Program-made: the position numbers and the translations under genes
Notes under the pieces: model-generated
Told to the model about the DNA's origin: nothing
The model's database searches: none
Seen by the model: the letters and a program-made list of their open reading frames with translations, nothing else
Shown here: piece after piece, positions 43,884-53,282 of the stretch
Layout: every line of letters starts with the position of its first letter
Numbering within the stretch: the first letter of the stretch is position 1
From: Erythrobacter sp.
Lineage (GTDB): Bacteria > Pseudomonadota > Alphaproteobacteria > Sphingomonadales > Sphingomonadaceae
Direction of reading: 5' to 3'
Length of the DNA stretch: 64,000 nt
Assembly: GCF_011765465.1 (NCBI RefSeq)
Contig: NZ_CP050265.1
Span: 1,240,001 to 1,304,000, forward strand

Positions 43884-44616
43884 TCACGGCTTGCGCCCGC
43901 CGCGCAGCCAGCCGGTGATCGAATAGCGCCGCCGCGGGACCCAGGGCGCGACCATCGACACGCTGTGAAGCTGCGGGACGGCGAACAGGTTGAGCGCATT
44001 GAAAGACGGAACCAGCGCCTCGGCACGGGCCTCGCCCGGCGCATGAAAGACCAGCAGCCCGCCCCAGTCCGCCGTCCAGTCGCACGAGAGGTTCATGACA
44101 TAGGCAGCCTTGCGGTTCTTGCCCGCGACATCGTCGTCGTGCGCGGTCAGGAAATGGCCCGGACCATAGGCGGTCGCCTGCGCGTCGGCATAGGAAGCGG
44201 CGCCCGCGCCGATTACCGTGCGGACAAAATCGAGCGCGGGCTCGTCCGACAGGAACCGCGCGAAATCGTCGAGCACCGATCCGCGCGCGCCGGTCCGCTT
44301 CCGCATCGGGCACGCGGATCGTTTCCTATCGGAACTGGAAGCCCGCGCGCGCCTGCGCGTTCACCGCCTGGTCGAGCGCCTCGCGTTGGCCTTCGTCCAT
44401 TTCGCCCTGCGTCTTGCGATCCAGTTCGAACAGCTTTTCGCCCGCATTGATGACGAGCCGCCATTCCTCTTCGGCCGCCTTGAGGTGATCGAGCAGGCGC
44501 TCGGCGTCCTCGGCGACGAGAAAATCGGGAATGTGGACGCGCCCCGCGCGCGCGAACTCGCGGGCGAGCGCCTCGGGATCGAGCGCGGGATTGATGCGAA
44601 AAGCCGGGCGCGTCAT
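43884..44616 (-). pseudogene. 2OG-Fe(II) oxygenase, split by a TAG and a frameshift
   Basis: The N-terminal half starts at ATG 44616 and reads to TAG at 44328-44326 after FQFR. The same frame goes on with ETIRVPDAEADRRAR, so the TAG replaces one sense codon (Tyr by context). Then a one-base slip in the GC run near 44282-44293 moves the sense into another frame (GSVLDDFARF...), which runs to 43884. The second part keeps the HxD motif (LTAHDDD), a distal His (QLHSVSMV) and the Arg (RRRYSITGWLRGG) of the prolyl-4-hydroxylase-like superfamily. Two separate lesions argue for decay, but the GC run also invites read error. Confidence 0.75.
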
Positions 44617-44663
44617 GCCGGACCCATAGGCCCGGCATGGCGCGATGGCGAGAGGCGAGCGCC

Positions 44664-45869
44664 CTAGCGCAGGTTCACGACGTTGTCGGAAGCCGGGCGT
44701 TCCCGCTCGCCGGTGAAGCAGCTCATCATTGGCTCGTCGGTGACGATCACCTTTTCGGCATTGCCGAAGCCATTGAAGCCGGTCTTCATCGCCGCCCCGT
44801 AGGCGCCGAGCATCCCGATCTCGATATAGTCGCCCGCCTGGATATCGCCCGGCAAGGAGAACGGCCCGGCCATGTAGTCGGCATCGTCGCAGGTCGGCCC
44901 GTAGAAGGCGAAATCTTCCGGCGCATCGCGCAGGTCATCCTCGAGCGCGCTGACCGGAAAACGCCACGCGACGTGTGCCGCGTCGTAGAGCGCGCCATAG
45001 GCCCCGTCGTTGATGAACAGTTCCGTCCCGCGGCGCTTTTCGACCTTGACGATCATCGAGGAATATTCCGCGCACAGCGCGCGGCCCGGCTCGCACCACA
45101 GCTCCGCATTGTAGGCGATGGGGAGCGCATAGAAGTGCTGGTGGATGATCGCGAAATAGTCCTCGAGCGGGGGCGGCTCCATGCCCGGATAGATGCTCGG
45201 GAAACCGCCGCCCACGTCGATCATGTCGATCACGACCGAGGCCTCGGCAATGGCCGCGCGGGTGCGGTCGAGCGCCTGGACGAAGGCGAAGGGAGTCATC
45301 GCCTGGCTGCCCACGTGAAAGCACACGCCGAGCCAGTCGCAATGCTGGCGCACCTGCTGCAGCAGCGCGGGCGCATCGGTGAGGTCGCAGCCGAACTTGC
45401 TGGCGAGCGAAAGCTCGGAATATTCTGAGGAAACGCGCAGCCGCACGCACAGGCGAAGGTCATGCGCCGGCTCGCCCGTTTCGGGGTCGCGGCAGGCATC
45501 GACGATCTTTTCGAGCTCCTCGAGCGTGTCGAGGCTGAAGGTCTTCACGCCGTGCTGGTGGTACGCCTCGCGGATCGCGCTCGGCGTCTTGATCGGGTGC
45601 ATGAAGCACAGCACGGCATCGGGCAGCGCCGCGCGCACCAACCGCACCTCTGCGATCGAGGCGACATCGTAATGGGTCACGCCCGCATCCCACAGCACCT
45701 CGATCAAATCGGGTGCGGGATTGGCCTTGACCGCGTAGAGCACCTTGCCGGGAAACTTGCCGACAAAGAACTCCGCAGCCCGGCGCGCAGCGTGCGGCCG
45801 GTTGAGGATGATCGGTTCATCCGGGCAAAGGGCCCGGGCTACAGCCTTGGCGTCGGGATATGTGCGCAA
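44664..45869 (-). CDS. Type III PLP-dependent ornithine/lysine decarboxylase
   Basis: 401 residues from a TTG (no nearer ATG). Alanine racemase-fold enzyme: PLP Lys48 in YAVKANPAPDL, CFHVGSQ, DVGGGFPS, EPGRAL, and the substrate-contact Cys in PTCDDADYM. It would decarboxylate ornithine (to putrescine) and perhaps lysine (to cadaverine). The polyamine dehydrogenase and decarboxylase 2-5 kb away support ornithine. A single residue difference can shift substrate choice; I did not resolve it. Confidence 0.88.
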   Translation of the reverse strand: MRTYPDAKAVARALCPDEPIILNRPHAARRAAEFFVGKFPGKVLYAVKANPAPDLIEVLWDAGVTHYDVASIAEVRLVRAALPDAVLCFMHPIKTPSAIREAYHQHGVKTFSLDTLEELEKIVDACRDPETGEPAHDLRLCVRLRVSSEYSELSLASKFGCDLTDAPALLQQVRQHCDWLGVCFHVGSQAMTPFAFVQALDRTRAAIAEASVVIDMIDVGGGFPSIYPGMEPPPLEDYFAIIHQHFYALPIAYNAELWCEPGRALCAEYSSMIVKVEKRRGTELFINDGAYGALYDAAHVAWRFPVSALEDDLRDAPEDFAFYGPTCDDADYMAGPFSLPGDIQAGDYIEIGMLGAYGAAMKTGFNGFGNAEKVIVTDEPMMSCFTGERERPASDNVVNLR

Positions 45870-46106
45870 TTCAAGGGACCCCCAGAGGTTTAGCGTTGAA
45901 CCAAACGGTTTGAGCCTGCCTTGCGGTCATGTCCCTTGGGGCAGAGGAAGCGCGCATATAGAGACTTCGCACAGCGACGCAATGATAAATCTCGCGCGCT
46001 TGCGGGCCGCACACCGGCTCGCCGCGTTCGGCGTTGTAAATCAACGCAAATGCGCGCCCAAGTTCCTCGCGGATGCGCTGTGTCGGCGGGCCGTGCCGCC
46101 GATCCG
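45870..46106. other. Intergenic region upstream of the decarboxylase
   Basis: 237 bp between the decarboxylase start and the lemA stop. No convincing ORF. It should hold the decarboxylase promoter and may carry polyamine-dependent control; no known motif is visible. Confidence 0.4.
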
Positions 46107-46679
46107 TCAGAACGAGATCGCAGGGACCTGGTCGACCGTGCCCTTTTCGCTGTCGTCGAGCCGGTTGAAATCGGCCTCGCGAAAGCCGAGCGCGCCCGCG
46201 AACAGCACGGCGGGAAAGGCTTCGCGCGCCGAATTGAACCGCGCGACCGCCGCGTTGAGCGCCCGGCGGGCGGCGGCGAGCTTGTCCTCGACATCGGCGA
46301 GTTCGCGCTGCAATTCCTGGAAATTGGCCGACGCCTTGAGATCGGGATAGGCTTCGCCCAGCGCCAGCAGGTTGTCGAGCGCGACGCGAAGCCCCTGTTC
46401 GCTCGCGCTGTCCGGCCCGCCCCGCGCGGCGCGGTTGCGCGCCTCTATCACCGCTTCGAGAGTCGAGCTTTCGTGGCCCGCATAGCCCTTCACCGTCTCG
46501 ACGAGGTTGGGGATGAGATCGTGCCGCTGGCGCAATTGCGCGTCGATATCGGCCACGCCCTGCCGCACGTTCTGGCGCAGCGAGACGAGGTTGTTGTAGA
46601 TGCCGATGACCAGCACAAGCGCCGCCACGGCGATGACGAGGACCGCAGACGTCCAGAACCAGCCAAGAATATCGACCAT
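46107..46679 (-). CDS. lemA: LemA family protein
   Basis: 190 residues. One N-terminal membrane helix (VLVIAVAALVLVIGI), then the LemA coiled region: YNNLVSLRQNV, LRQRHDLIPNLVETVKGYA and the later FQELQRELADVEDKLAAARR. The periplasm/cytoplasm topology and role are unclear in the family; it often pairs with TPM or, as here, DUF3137 membrane proteins. It is divergent from the DUF3137 gene by 75 bp. Confidence 0.92.
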   Translation of the reverse strand: MVDILGWFWTSAVLVIAVAALVLVIGIYNNLVSLRQNVRQGVADIDAQLRQRHDLIPNLVETVKGYAGHESSTLEAVIEARNRAARGGPDSASEQGLRVALDNLLALGEAYPDLKASANFQELQRELADVEDKLAAARRALNAAVARFNSAREAFPAVLFAGALGFREADFNRLDDSEKGTVDQVPAISF

Positions 46680-46754
46680 TTGCTCACCCCTCCTTTACGG
46701 GTCGGCCCTATGTTAGCCGCAATTGGTTAAGCAAAAGCGGCGGGAAATCATACG

Positions 46755-47807
46755 ATGCGCGCGGACGTGAGCGGGCTGATGCAGGGCGAACTCGGCGACT
46801 GGCTCGCGGGCCAGGGCGAGATGCGCGCACAGGCGAAGGAGCAGGCCGCCTCGCGCTGGACGTGGAGCGCAGCGGCGCTGATGCCCGCGCTCGCCTTTGT
46901 CTGGTTCGGCCCCGAATGGGGATTCGACCTCAAGGCGGTGATGACTTTCTTCGGCGTGGTCGGCGTGATCGTTTGGGGCTACCAGCCGATCGCGCAGGCG
47001 AAGAAGGCGATCAAGATCGGGATCAATGCCGGGATAGCGAAGAGCCTCGGCATATCCTACGAACACGACGTCGAACCGGGCGCGGAATTCGAAGCGGCGA
47101 AACGCTATGGTCTCGTGCCGCGCTATGATCGCGACAGTTTCGAGGACCATTGGCACGGCGCGCTCGAAGGACACGAATTCTCGCTCTACGAAGCCCATCT
47201 GGAAGAACGCCGCGGCTCGGGCAAGAACCGCCGCTGGGTCACGGTGTTCCGGGGTGCGATCGTGAAGATGCGATTCGGACGCGAATTCCGCTCGACCACG
47301 CTGCTCCAGCGCGCCGGGCGGCACAAGGCATGGTTCGGGCTCGGCGGGACGAAAGACAGCGTCGATTTCGACGGCCACCTGCTTGCCTATGTCGATCAGG
47401 TCCATCCCGCCTTCGAGGATGCCTTCGACCTTTATTCGGATGACGCGGTCGAGGCGCGCGTGCTCGTCCACCCGGCCTATGTCGAACACCTCGTCGCGCT
47501 CGAAAAGACGTTTCGCGGCAAGGCGGTGCGCGCGCTGTTCATGCGCGGCGAAGTGATCGTCGCGGTCGAGCAGCGCGAAAACCTGTTCGAAAGCGGCTCG
47601 ATGGACCCGGAAAAGGACCGAATGCTGGCCGAGGAAACCGCCGACAACTTCGCCGCGCTCGCCAGGCTCGCCCTGTCGATCAATCAGACCGAGCGCGGGC
47701 GCGTGGTGGCGAAGGAACGCCCCGCCCCGCCCGCGCCCCCGCGCGAGGACGCGGCGCAATACGCCAAGCGCCGCGCAGGGGGCGGCTTCGGGCGCAAGGG
47801 GTTGTGA
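46755..47807 (+). CDS. DUF3137 domain protein
   Basis: 350 residues. Two hydrophobic helices near the N-terminus (SAAALMPALAFVWF and VMTFFGVVGVIVWGY), then the DUF3137 globular region (RDSFEDHWHGALEGHEFSLYEAHLE, VFRGAIVKMRF). DUF3137 genes commonly neighbour lemA (PF11335; known association), suggesting a shared membrane function not yet defined. Convergent with the carboxynorspermidine decarboxylase gene, 3 bp apart. Confidence 0.8.
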   Translation: MRADVSGLMQGELGDWLAGQGEMRAQAKEQAASRWTWSAAALMPALAFVWFGPEWGFDLKAVMTFFGVVGVIVWGYQPIAQAKKAIKIGINAGIAKSLGISYEHDVEPGAEFEAAKRYGLVPRYDRDSFEDHWHGALEGHEFSLYEAHLEERRGSGKNRRWVTVFRGAIVKMRFGREFRSTTLLQRAGRHKAWFGLGGTKDSVDFDGHLLAYVDQVHPAFEDAFDLYSDDAVEARVLVHPAYVEHLVALEKTFRGKAVRALFMRGEVIVAVEQRENLFESGSMDPEKDRMLAEETADNFAALARLALSINQTERGRVVAKERPAPPAPPREDAAQYAKRRAGGGFGRKGL

Positions 47808-47810
47808 ACG

Positions 47811-49004
47811 TCAGCTGAGCCGGCCTTTGAAATCCTCGTATTCGAAGCGTTTGACGCAGTCGAGCGCGTCGGTTTCGGAATCCCACAACCAGATGCTCGG
47901 CAATTGCACGCCGTTGAAGGTGTTGGTCTTGACCATCGAATAATGCGCCTGGTCGAGAAAGGCGAAGCGGGCGCCCGGCTCGGCGGGGACCGGCAGGCGA
48001 TAATCGCCGATCACGTCACCCGCGAGGCAGGACGGCCCGCCGAGCCGGATCGGGATCTGCTCCTCGTCCGCCAGTTCGTTCAGCATGGCGGGGCGATAGG
48101 GCGCCTCGATCACATCGGGCATATGGCAGGTGGCCGACACGTCGGTGACACCGATGGGCACTTCGTTGAAGCCGGTATCGAGCAGCGTGCCGACGAGGAT
48201 TCCGGCATCGAGCGCGACCGCTTCGCCCGGCTCGATGATGATTTCCGCGCCCGTGTCCTCGGCCGCGTCCTTCAGGAATTCGACCAGTTCTTCGCGCTCG
48301 TAATCGGCGCGGGTGATGTGGTGGCCGCCGCCCATGTTGATCCACTTCAATTGGCCGAAAAAAGGCTCGATCGCATCGAACACCCTGTCCCACGTCCGCG
48401 CGAGGGGCTCGAAGCTCTGTTCGCACAGGTTGTGGAAGTGAATGCCCTCGACGCCTTCCATGTGCTCCTCGGTCAGCTGGTCCAATGGAAAGCCGAGCCG
48501 CGAGCCGGGCGAGGACGGGTCGTAGCGCGGCACTTCGCCTGTCGGAACCTGTGGGTTGATGCGAAGGCCCACGCTGACATCGCCGCCGGTCGCCGCGGCA
48601 GCATCGAGGATCAGCGCGGCGCGGCGCATCTGGCCGGGCGAATTGAAGATGACGTGGTCGGAAAGCCGGCAGACCTCCTCCAGTTCGTCGGGCTTGTAGG
48701 CGGCGGAATAGGTCGCGATCTCGCCGTCGTAGAACTCGCTCGCGAGCCGCGCTTCCCAAAGGCCCGAGGTGGAAACGCCGTCGAGATATTCGCCGATGAT
48801 ATGCGCGGTCGACCACATGGAAAACGCTTTGAGCGCGGCGAACACCTTGATGCTCGCCCCGTCGGCACTCGCTGCATCGCGCAGCTGTGCTAGAACCTGG
48901 CAATTGGCGCGCAGCTTCGCCGCGTCGACGACGAAGGCGGGGCTGTCGACGCGCGACAGGTCGAAATGGGCGAAGGCGCCCGGGTCGCCGGCTTTGGTTT
49001 CCAT
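47811..49004 (-). CDS. nspC: Carboxynorspermidine decarboxylase
   Basis: 397 residues. Alanine racemase-fold: PLP Lys59 in FAALKAFSMW, HFHNLCEQ, MGGGHHITR, EPGEAV and the GGPSCLAGDVIGDY motif that marks NspC/CASDC over ordinary decarboxylases. It removes CO2 from carboxy(nor)spermidine to give spermidine or norspermidine. It is 20 bp downstream of the dehydrogenase gene. Confidence 0.92.
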   Translation of the reverse strand: METKAGDPGAFAHFDLSRVDSPAFVVDAAKLRANCQVLAQLRDAASADGASIKVFAALKAFSMWSTAHIIGEYLDGVSTSGLWEARLASEFYDGEIATYSAAYKPDELEEVCRLSDHVIFNSPGQMRRAALILDAAAATGGDVSVGLRINPQVPTGEVPRYDPSSPGSRLGFPLDQLTEEHMEGVEGIHFHNLCEQSFEPLARTWDRVFDAIEPFFGQLKWINMGGGHHITRADYEREELVEFLKDAAEDTGAEIIIEPGEAVALDAGILVGTLLDTGFNEVPIGVTDVSATCHMPDVIEAPYRPAMLNELADEEQIPIRLGGPSCLAGDVIGDYRLPVPAEPGARFAFLDQAHYSMVKTNTFNGVQLPSIWLWDSETDALDCVKRFEYEDFKGRLS

Positions 49005-49024
49005 CAGGGTCGGCCTTTGCGCGC

Positions 49025-50236
49025 TCAGAAATCCACCGGCCCCGAAAGCTCCTTAACCTGCCACGGCAGGCCGTGATCGTTGAGCATTTCCATGAAGGGG
49101 TCGGGGTCCATCTGCTCCATGTTGAAGACGCCTTCCCCGCGCCACTGGCCGCTCACCATCATGGCAGCACCGATCATCGCAGGCACGCCGGTGGTGTAGC
49201 TGACCGCCTGATTGCCCGTTTCCTCATAGGCCGCTTCGTGGCTGCAGATATTGTTGATGTAGAACGTCTTCTCACCCGACCCATCGATCGCCTCGCCGGT
49301 CGCGATGACGCCGATGTTCGTGTTGCCCTTGGTCGTCTCGCCGAGCGTTTCGGGCTTGGGCAGGACGGCTGCGAGAAATTGCAGCGGGATGATTTCCTTG
49401 CCCTGGTATTTCACCGGATCGATCCGGGTCATGCCGACATTCTGCAGCACTGTGAGGTGCTTGATGTACTCATCGCCGAAAGTCATCCAGAAGCGCGCGC
49501 GCTCGATTTCCGGATTGAACTTGGTGATGCTCTCCAGTTCCTCATGATACATCATGTAGGCGCTTTTCGTGCCCACCGCCTCGAAGTCGAACTCGTTCCG
49601 CGTGCTCATCGCCGGTGTCTCGACCCACTCGCCGTTCTCCCAGTGGCGCGCGGGCGCGGTGACTTCGCGGATGTTGATCTCGGGATTGAAATTGGTCGCG
49701 AATGCCTGCCCGTGATCGCCGCCGTTGCAGTCGAGAATGTCGAGCTGGCGGATCGACTTGAGCTTGTGCTTCTTGAGCCACATGGTGAAGACGCTGGTCA
49801 CGCCCGGATCGAAGCCGGAACCCAGCAGCGCCATCAGCCCGGCTTCGGCAAAGCGGTCGTGATAGGCCCACTGCCACTTGTATTCGAACTTGGCCTCGTC
49901 CTTGGGCTCGTAATTGGCCGTGTCGAGGTAATCGACGCCCGCTTCGAGGCAGGCGTCCATGATCGGCAGGTCCTGGTAGGGCAGCGCGAGATTGACCACC
50001 AGCGACGGGTTCACCTTGCGGATGAGGTTGACCATCGCCGGGACTTCCTCGGCATCGATCTCGTAGGTGGCGACATCGACGCCGGTGCGCTGCTTCACGC
50101 TTTCGGCGATTGCATCGCACTTGGAACGCGTGCGGCTGGCGAGGTGGATGTCGGTAAAGATCTTGGGGTTCATCGCCATCTTGTGAACGCAGACCGAGCT
50201 TACCCCGCCGGCGCCGATCACGAGGACTGTCGACAT
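49025..50236 (-). CDS. Carboxynorspermidine synthase (saccharopine dehydrogenase family)
   Basis: 403 residues. Rossmann opening VLVIGAGGVSSVC and the saccharopine-dehydrogenase fold with GSGFDPGVTSVF and NYEPKDEAKFEY. It condenses aspartate semialdehyde with putrescine or diaminopropane using NADPH. The next gene decarboxylates the product, so the pair makes a spermidine-type polyamine without S-adenosylmethionine. Confidence 0.9.
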   Translation of the reverse strand: MSTVLVIGAGGVSSVCVHKMAMNPKIFTDIHLASRTRSKCDAIAESVKQRTGVDVATYEIDAEEVPAMVNLIRKVNPSLVVNLALPYQDLPIMDACLEAGVDYLDTANYEPKDEAKFEYKWQWAYHDRFAEAGLMALLGSGFDPGVTSVFTMWLKKHKLKSIRQLDILDCNGGDHGQAFATNFNPEINIREVTAPARHWENGEWVETPAMSTRNEFDFEAVGTKSAYMMYHEELESITKFNPEIERARFWMTFGDEYIKHLTVLQNVGMTRIDPVKYQGKEIIPLQFLAAVLPKPETLGETTKGNTNIGVIATGEAIDGSGEKTFYINNICSHEAAYEETGNQAVSYTTGVPAMIGAAMMVSGQWRGEGVFNMEQMDPDPFMEMLNDHGLPWQVKELSGPVDF

Positions 50237-50298
50237 TGTGGTGTCCTTTCGAATTCGAATCTTGCGCGTGCCTTAGTCGAATGCGCTAGAGCGGACAA

Positions 50299-51240
50299 AT
50301 GATCCGCGACACCTCCTTCCCGACCCGCAAAGGCGCGCACGCCGCCGCGACGAGCATCGCTGCGATCCTGCCGCCGACTCCGCTGCTGCCGGTGGAGATA
50401 GGCGGGGTGCGCTGCCATGCGAAGGCGGAGAGTCTGCAACCCATCGGCGCGTTCAAGATCAGGGGCGCGTGGTGGGCGCTGTCCCATGTCGAGGGGGAGC
50501 TCGTGGTCGCCGTTTCCTCGGGCAATCACGCGCAGGGTGTCGCCTGGGCGGCGCGCGAAATGAGAAAGCGGGCGGTGATCGTCATGCCGCGCGATGCGCC
50601 GCGGGTGAAGCTCGACAACACCCGCGCCCTGGGAGCCGAAATCGTGCTTTACGACCGGACCGGCGAGGACCGCGACGAGGTCGCCGCGCGGGTGATCGCA
50701 GAGCGGGGCGGCACGCTGGTCCACGCCTTTGGCGACCGCTACGTAATTGAAGGGCAGGGCAGCGCCGGAGTCGAGATCGCCGCGCAAATGGGCCGATCGC
50801 CCTCGCGCATCGTCGTGTGTTGCGGCGGCGGGGGGTTGGCTGCGGGGCTCTCCCTCGCCTGTCCCGAGGCAGCGATCCATATCGTCGAGCCACAAGGCTG
50901 GGACATGGTGGGGCGGGCAATCGCCAAGGGAGAAATCGTCCAGGCCGGACCGGACGCGCCCGCGACGATCTGCGACGCGCTCCAGCCGACCGCCACGAAG
51001 CAGGTCAATCTCGACGTGCTGCAGGACCGCGCGCAGCCGGGCGTCACCGTCACCGACGACGAGGTGCGCAGCGCCCAGCGTTGGGCCTTTGCGAATTTGC
51101 GCCTCGTCCTCGAGCCGGGCGGCGCGGCGGCGTTGGCGGCGGCGCTGGCGGGGAAGGTTCCGCTCGACGAGGACAGCGTCATCATGCTCACCGGAGGCAA
51201 TGCCGATCCCGTAGCCTTCGCCCGGACGCTCGCGAGTTAG
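50299..51240 (+). CDS. Threonine/serine dehydratase family (PLP fold type II)
   Basis: 313 residues. PLP Lys53 in LQPIGAFKIRGA, SSGNHAQGVAWAA, and the phosphate-binding CCGGGGLAAG. It lacks the C-terminal ACT domain of biosynthetic IlvA, so it is a catabolic dehydratase or racemase-like enzyme acting on threonine or serine. It is divergent from the polyamine dehydrogenase. Confidence 0.85.
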   Translation: MIRDTSFPTRKGAHAAATSIAAILPPTPLLPVEIGGVRCHAKAESLQPIGAFKIRGAWWALSHVEGELVVAVSSGNHAQGVAWAAREMRKRAVIVMPRDAPRVKLDNTRALGAEIVLYDRTGEDRDEVAARVIAERGGTLVHAFGDRYVIEGQGSAGVEIAAQMGRSPSRIVVCCGGGGLAAGLSLACPEAAIHIVEPQGWDMVGRAIAKGEIVQAGPDAPATICDALQPTATKQVNLDVLQDRAQPGVTVTDDEVRSAQRWAFANLRLVLEPGGAAALAAALAGKVPLDEDSVIMLTGGNADPVAFARTLAS

Positions 51241-51347
51241 GACAAGGCGTTGCCGCGCGGCTGGTAGAGGCGTGTGGATATAGTCACATTGCCGACACGC
51301 AGGGCGAATATGACCGCGTCCTGACGAAACCCCGGAGACGAGGACGA

Positions 51348-52562
51348 ATGGCAACTCAGGCAAAGCGGATCATCGAGGACGCGGTGGTGCGCAAGGATGC
51401 GAAGGTCGGGGACAAGCTGCTCGACAGGGCCTTTGCCCTCGCCTTCAAGGGGCTGGTCTATGCCCAGATCTGGGAAGATCCGGTGGTCGACATGGAAGGG
51501 CTGGAGATCGGTCCCGACACCCGAGTGATGTGCATTGCGAGCGGGAGCTGCAACGCGCTATCTTATCTCACCGCCGGCCCGGCACAGGTGACTGCGGTGG
51601 ACCTCAACCGCGCGCACGTGGCGCTGGGCCAGCTCAAGATCACCGCGATCCGTCACCTGCCGAATTACGAGCGTTTTCACCGCTTCTTCGGTCATGCCGA
51701 TCACAAGGAAAACGCCGAAGTCTATCGCACCATGATCGCCCCGCATCTCGATGCGGAATCGCGCAAGTACTGGGAAAAGCGCGACATTCGCGGGCGGCGG
51801 CGGATCAGCTATTTCACCCGCGGGCTCTATCGCAAGGGCCTGCTGGGCAATTTCATCGGGCTCGCCCACCTTTTTGCCAAGCTCTACAAGATCGACCTGT
51901 CGAAAGTCCTCGAAGCGCAAACGCTCGAGGAACAGCGCGAGGTGTTCGAGCGCGAGCTGGCCCCCGTTTTCGACCGCAAGTTCGTCCGCTGGCTCACCAG
52001 CCAGCCCGCCTCGCTCTTCGGCCTCGGCATACCGCCTGCCCAGTTCGAGCACCTTGCAGGCGATGAACGCATGGCAGAAGTGCTGCGCCGACGGCTCGAA
52101 AAGCTCGCCTGCGATTTCGAGATCAAGGATAATTATTTCGCCTGGCAGGCATTCGCGCGCTCCTACGACCGTTCCGAAAGCGCGCCGCTGCCGCCCTATC
52201 TCCAGCGCGCCAACTGGGAAGTGATGCGCGAAAGGGTGGACCGGATCGACGTCGTCAATGCCAACATGGTCCACTGGATCGGCGACCGGGAGGAGAAGAG
52301 CCTCGACCGCTTCGTGCTGCTCGATGCGCAGGACTGGATGAACAACGCCCAATTGGACGAATTGTGGGCGCGCATCACCCGCGCCGGCCGCCCCGGCGCG
52401 CGCGTCCTGTTCCGCACCGCCGCCGAGCCGAGCCTGCTGCCCGGACGGCTCGACGAGGCGATCCTGTCGAAATGGCGCTATCTCGAGGAGCAGTCCGCCG
52501 ACCTCACCCGGCGCGACCGCTCGTCGATTTACGGCGGCGTCCACGTCTACGAGCTGGCTTGA
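51348..52562 (+). CDS. btaA: S-adenosylmethionine:diacylglycerol 3-amino-3-carboxypropyl transferase BtaA
   Basis: 404 residues (DUF3419 family). The SAM-binding region reads VMCIASGSCNALSYL, with TAVDLNRAH after it; the C-terminal half has RIDVVNANMVHW and ARVLFRTAA. It moves the 3-amino-3-carboxypropyl group of SAM to diacylglycerol, forming diacylglycerylhomoserine, the first step to the betaine lipid DGTS. It overlaps btaB by TGATG, which strongly supports the call. Confidence 0.92.
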   Translation: MATQAKRIIEDAVVRKDAKVGDKLLDRAFALAFKGLVYAQIWEDPVVDMEGLEIGPDTRVMCIASGSCNALSYLTAGPAQVTAVDLNRAHVALGQLKITAIRHLPNYERFHRFFGHADHKENAEVYRTMIAPHLDAESRKYWEKRDIRGRRRISYFTRGLYRKGLLGNFIGLAHLFAKLYKIDLSKVLEAQTLEEQREVFERELAPVFDRKFVRWLTSQPASLFGLGIPPAQFEHLAGDERMAEVLRRRLEKLACDFEIKDNYFAWQAFARSYDRSESAPLPPYLQRANWEVMRERVDRIDVVNANMVHWIGDREEKSLDRFVLLDAQDWMNNAQLDELWARITRAGRPGARVLFRTAAEPSLLPGRLDEAILSKWRYLEEQSADLTRRDRSSIYGGVHVYELA

Positions 52563-53209
52563 TGGCGCAGGCGCAGGGCACGAGCCACGCGGCGCTGATG
52601 GACAGCGTCTACAAGGGCCAGCGTCACATCTACGACCTGACGCGCAAATATTACCTTTTCGGCCGCGACACGCTGATCGCCGGGCTGGATGCAAGGCCGG
52701 GAATGCGGGTGCTCGAAGTGGCCTGCGGAACCGGACGCAACCTTGCGAAAGTAAGCGCGAAATGGCCGGGCGTTCGGCTTTACGGGCTCGATATATCCGA
52801 GGAGATGCTGAAGAATGCGAGGAAGACGCTCGGCCCCGAGGCACGCCTCGGGCAGGGCGATGCCTGCTCCTTTTCGCCTTCGGCCCTGTTCGGCGAGGAG
52901 ATCGCGGGGTTCGAGCGTATCATCTTGTCCTATTCGCTCTCGATGATACCCGATTGGGAAGGCGCGCTGGACCATGCCGCTGCGCACCTCGCGCCGGGCG
53001 GAGAGCTTCACGTGGTCGATTTCGGCGACCTCGCCGGCCTGCCCGCGCCGCTGGAGAAGGGCCTCCACGCCTGGCTCGCGAAATTCCACGTCGAGGCCCG
53101 CAGCGCCCTTCCCGAAACCGCCCGGCGCGTCGCGCGCGAGCTCGGGCTCGTGCACCGCGAGACGCGCGGCAGGCTCGGCTATTTCCAACTGCACGTGCTC
53201 GCCGCCTGA
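52562..53209 (+). CDS. btaB: Diacylglycerylhomoserine N-methyltransferase BtaB
   Basis: 215 residues. Class I methyltransferase: VLEVACGTGRNLAKV, GLDISEEMLKNAR and ILSYSLSMIPDWE. It trimethylates diacylglycerylhomoserine to DGTS in the membrane. The start overlaps the btaA stop, so the two enzymes are made together. Confidence 0.9.
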   Translation: MAQAQGTSHAALMDSVYKGQRHIYDLTRKYYLFGRDTLIAGLDARPGMRVLEVACGTGRNLAKVSAKWPGVRLYGLDISEEMLKNARKTLGPEARLGQGDACSFSPSALFGEEIAGFERIILSYSLSMIPDWEGALDHAAAHLAPGGELHVVDFGDLAGLPAPLEKGLHAWLAKFHVEARSALPETARRVARELGLVHRETRGRLGYFQLHVLAA

Positions 53210-53282
53210 TCGGTTGCAATTGACAATCGGCCTGCCCTTTCGCAGGACGGGGGTGCATCAGGGACCAACAGGGGATCGCGCA

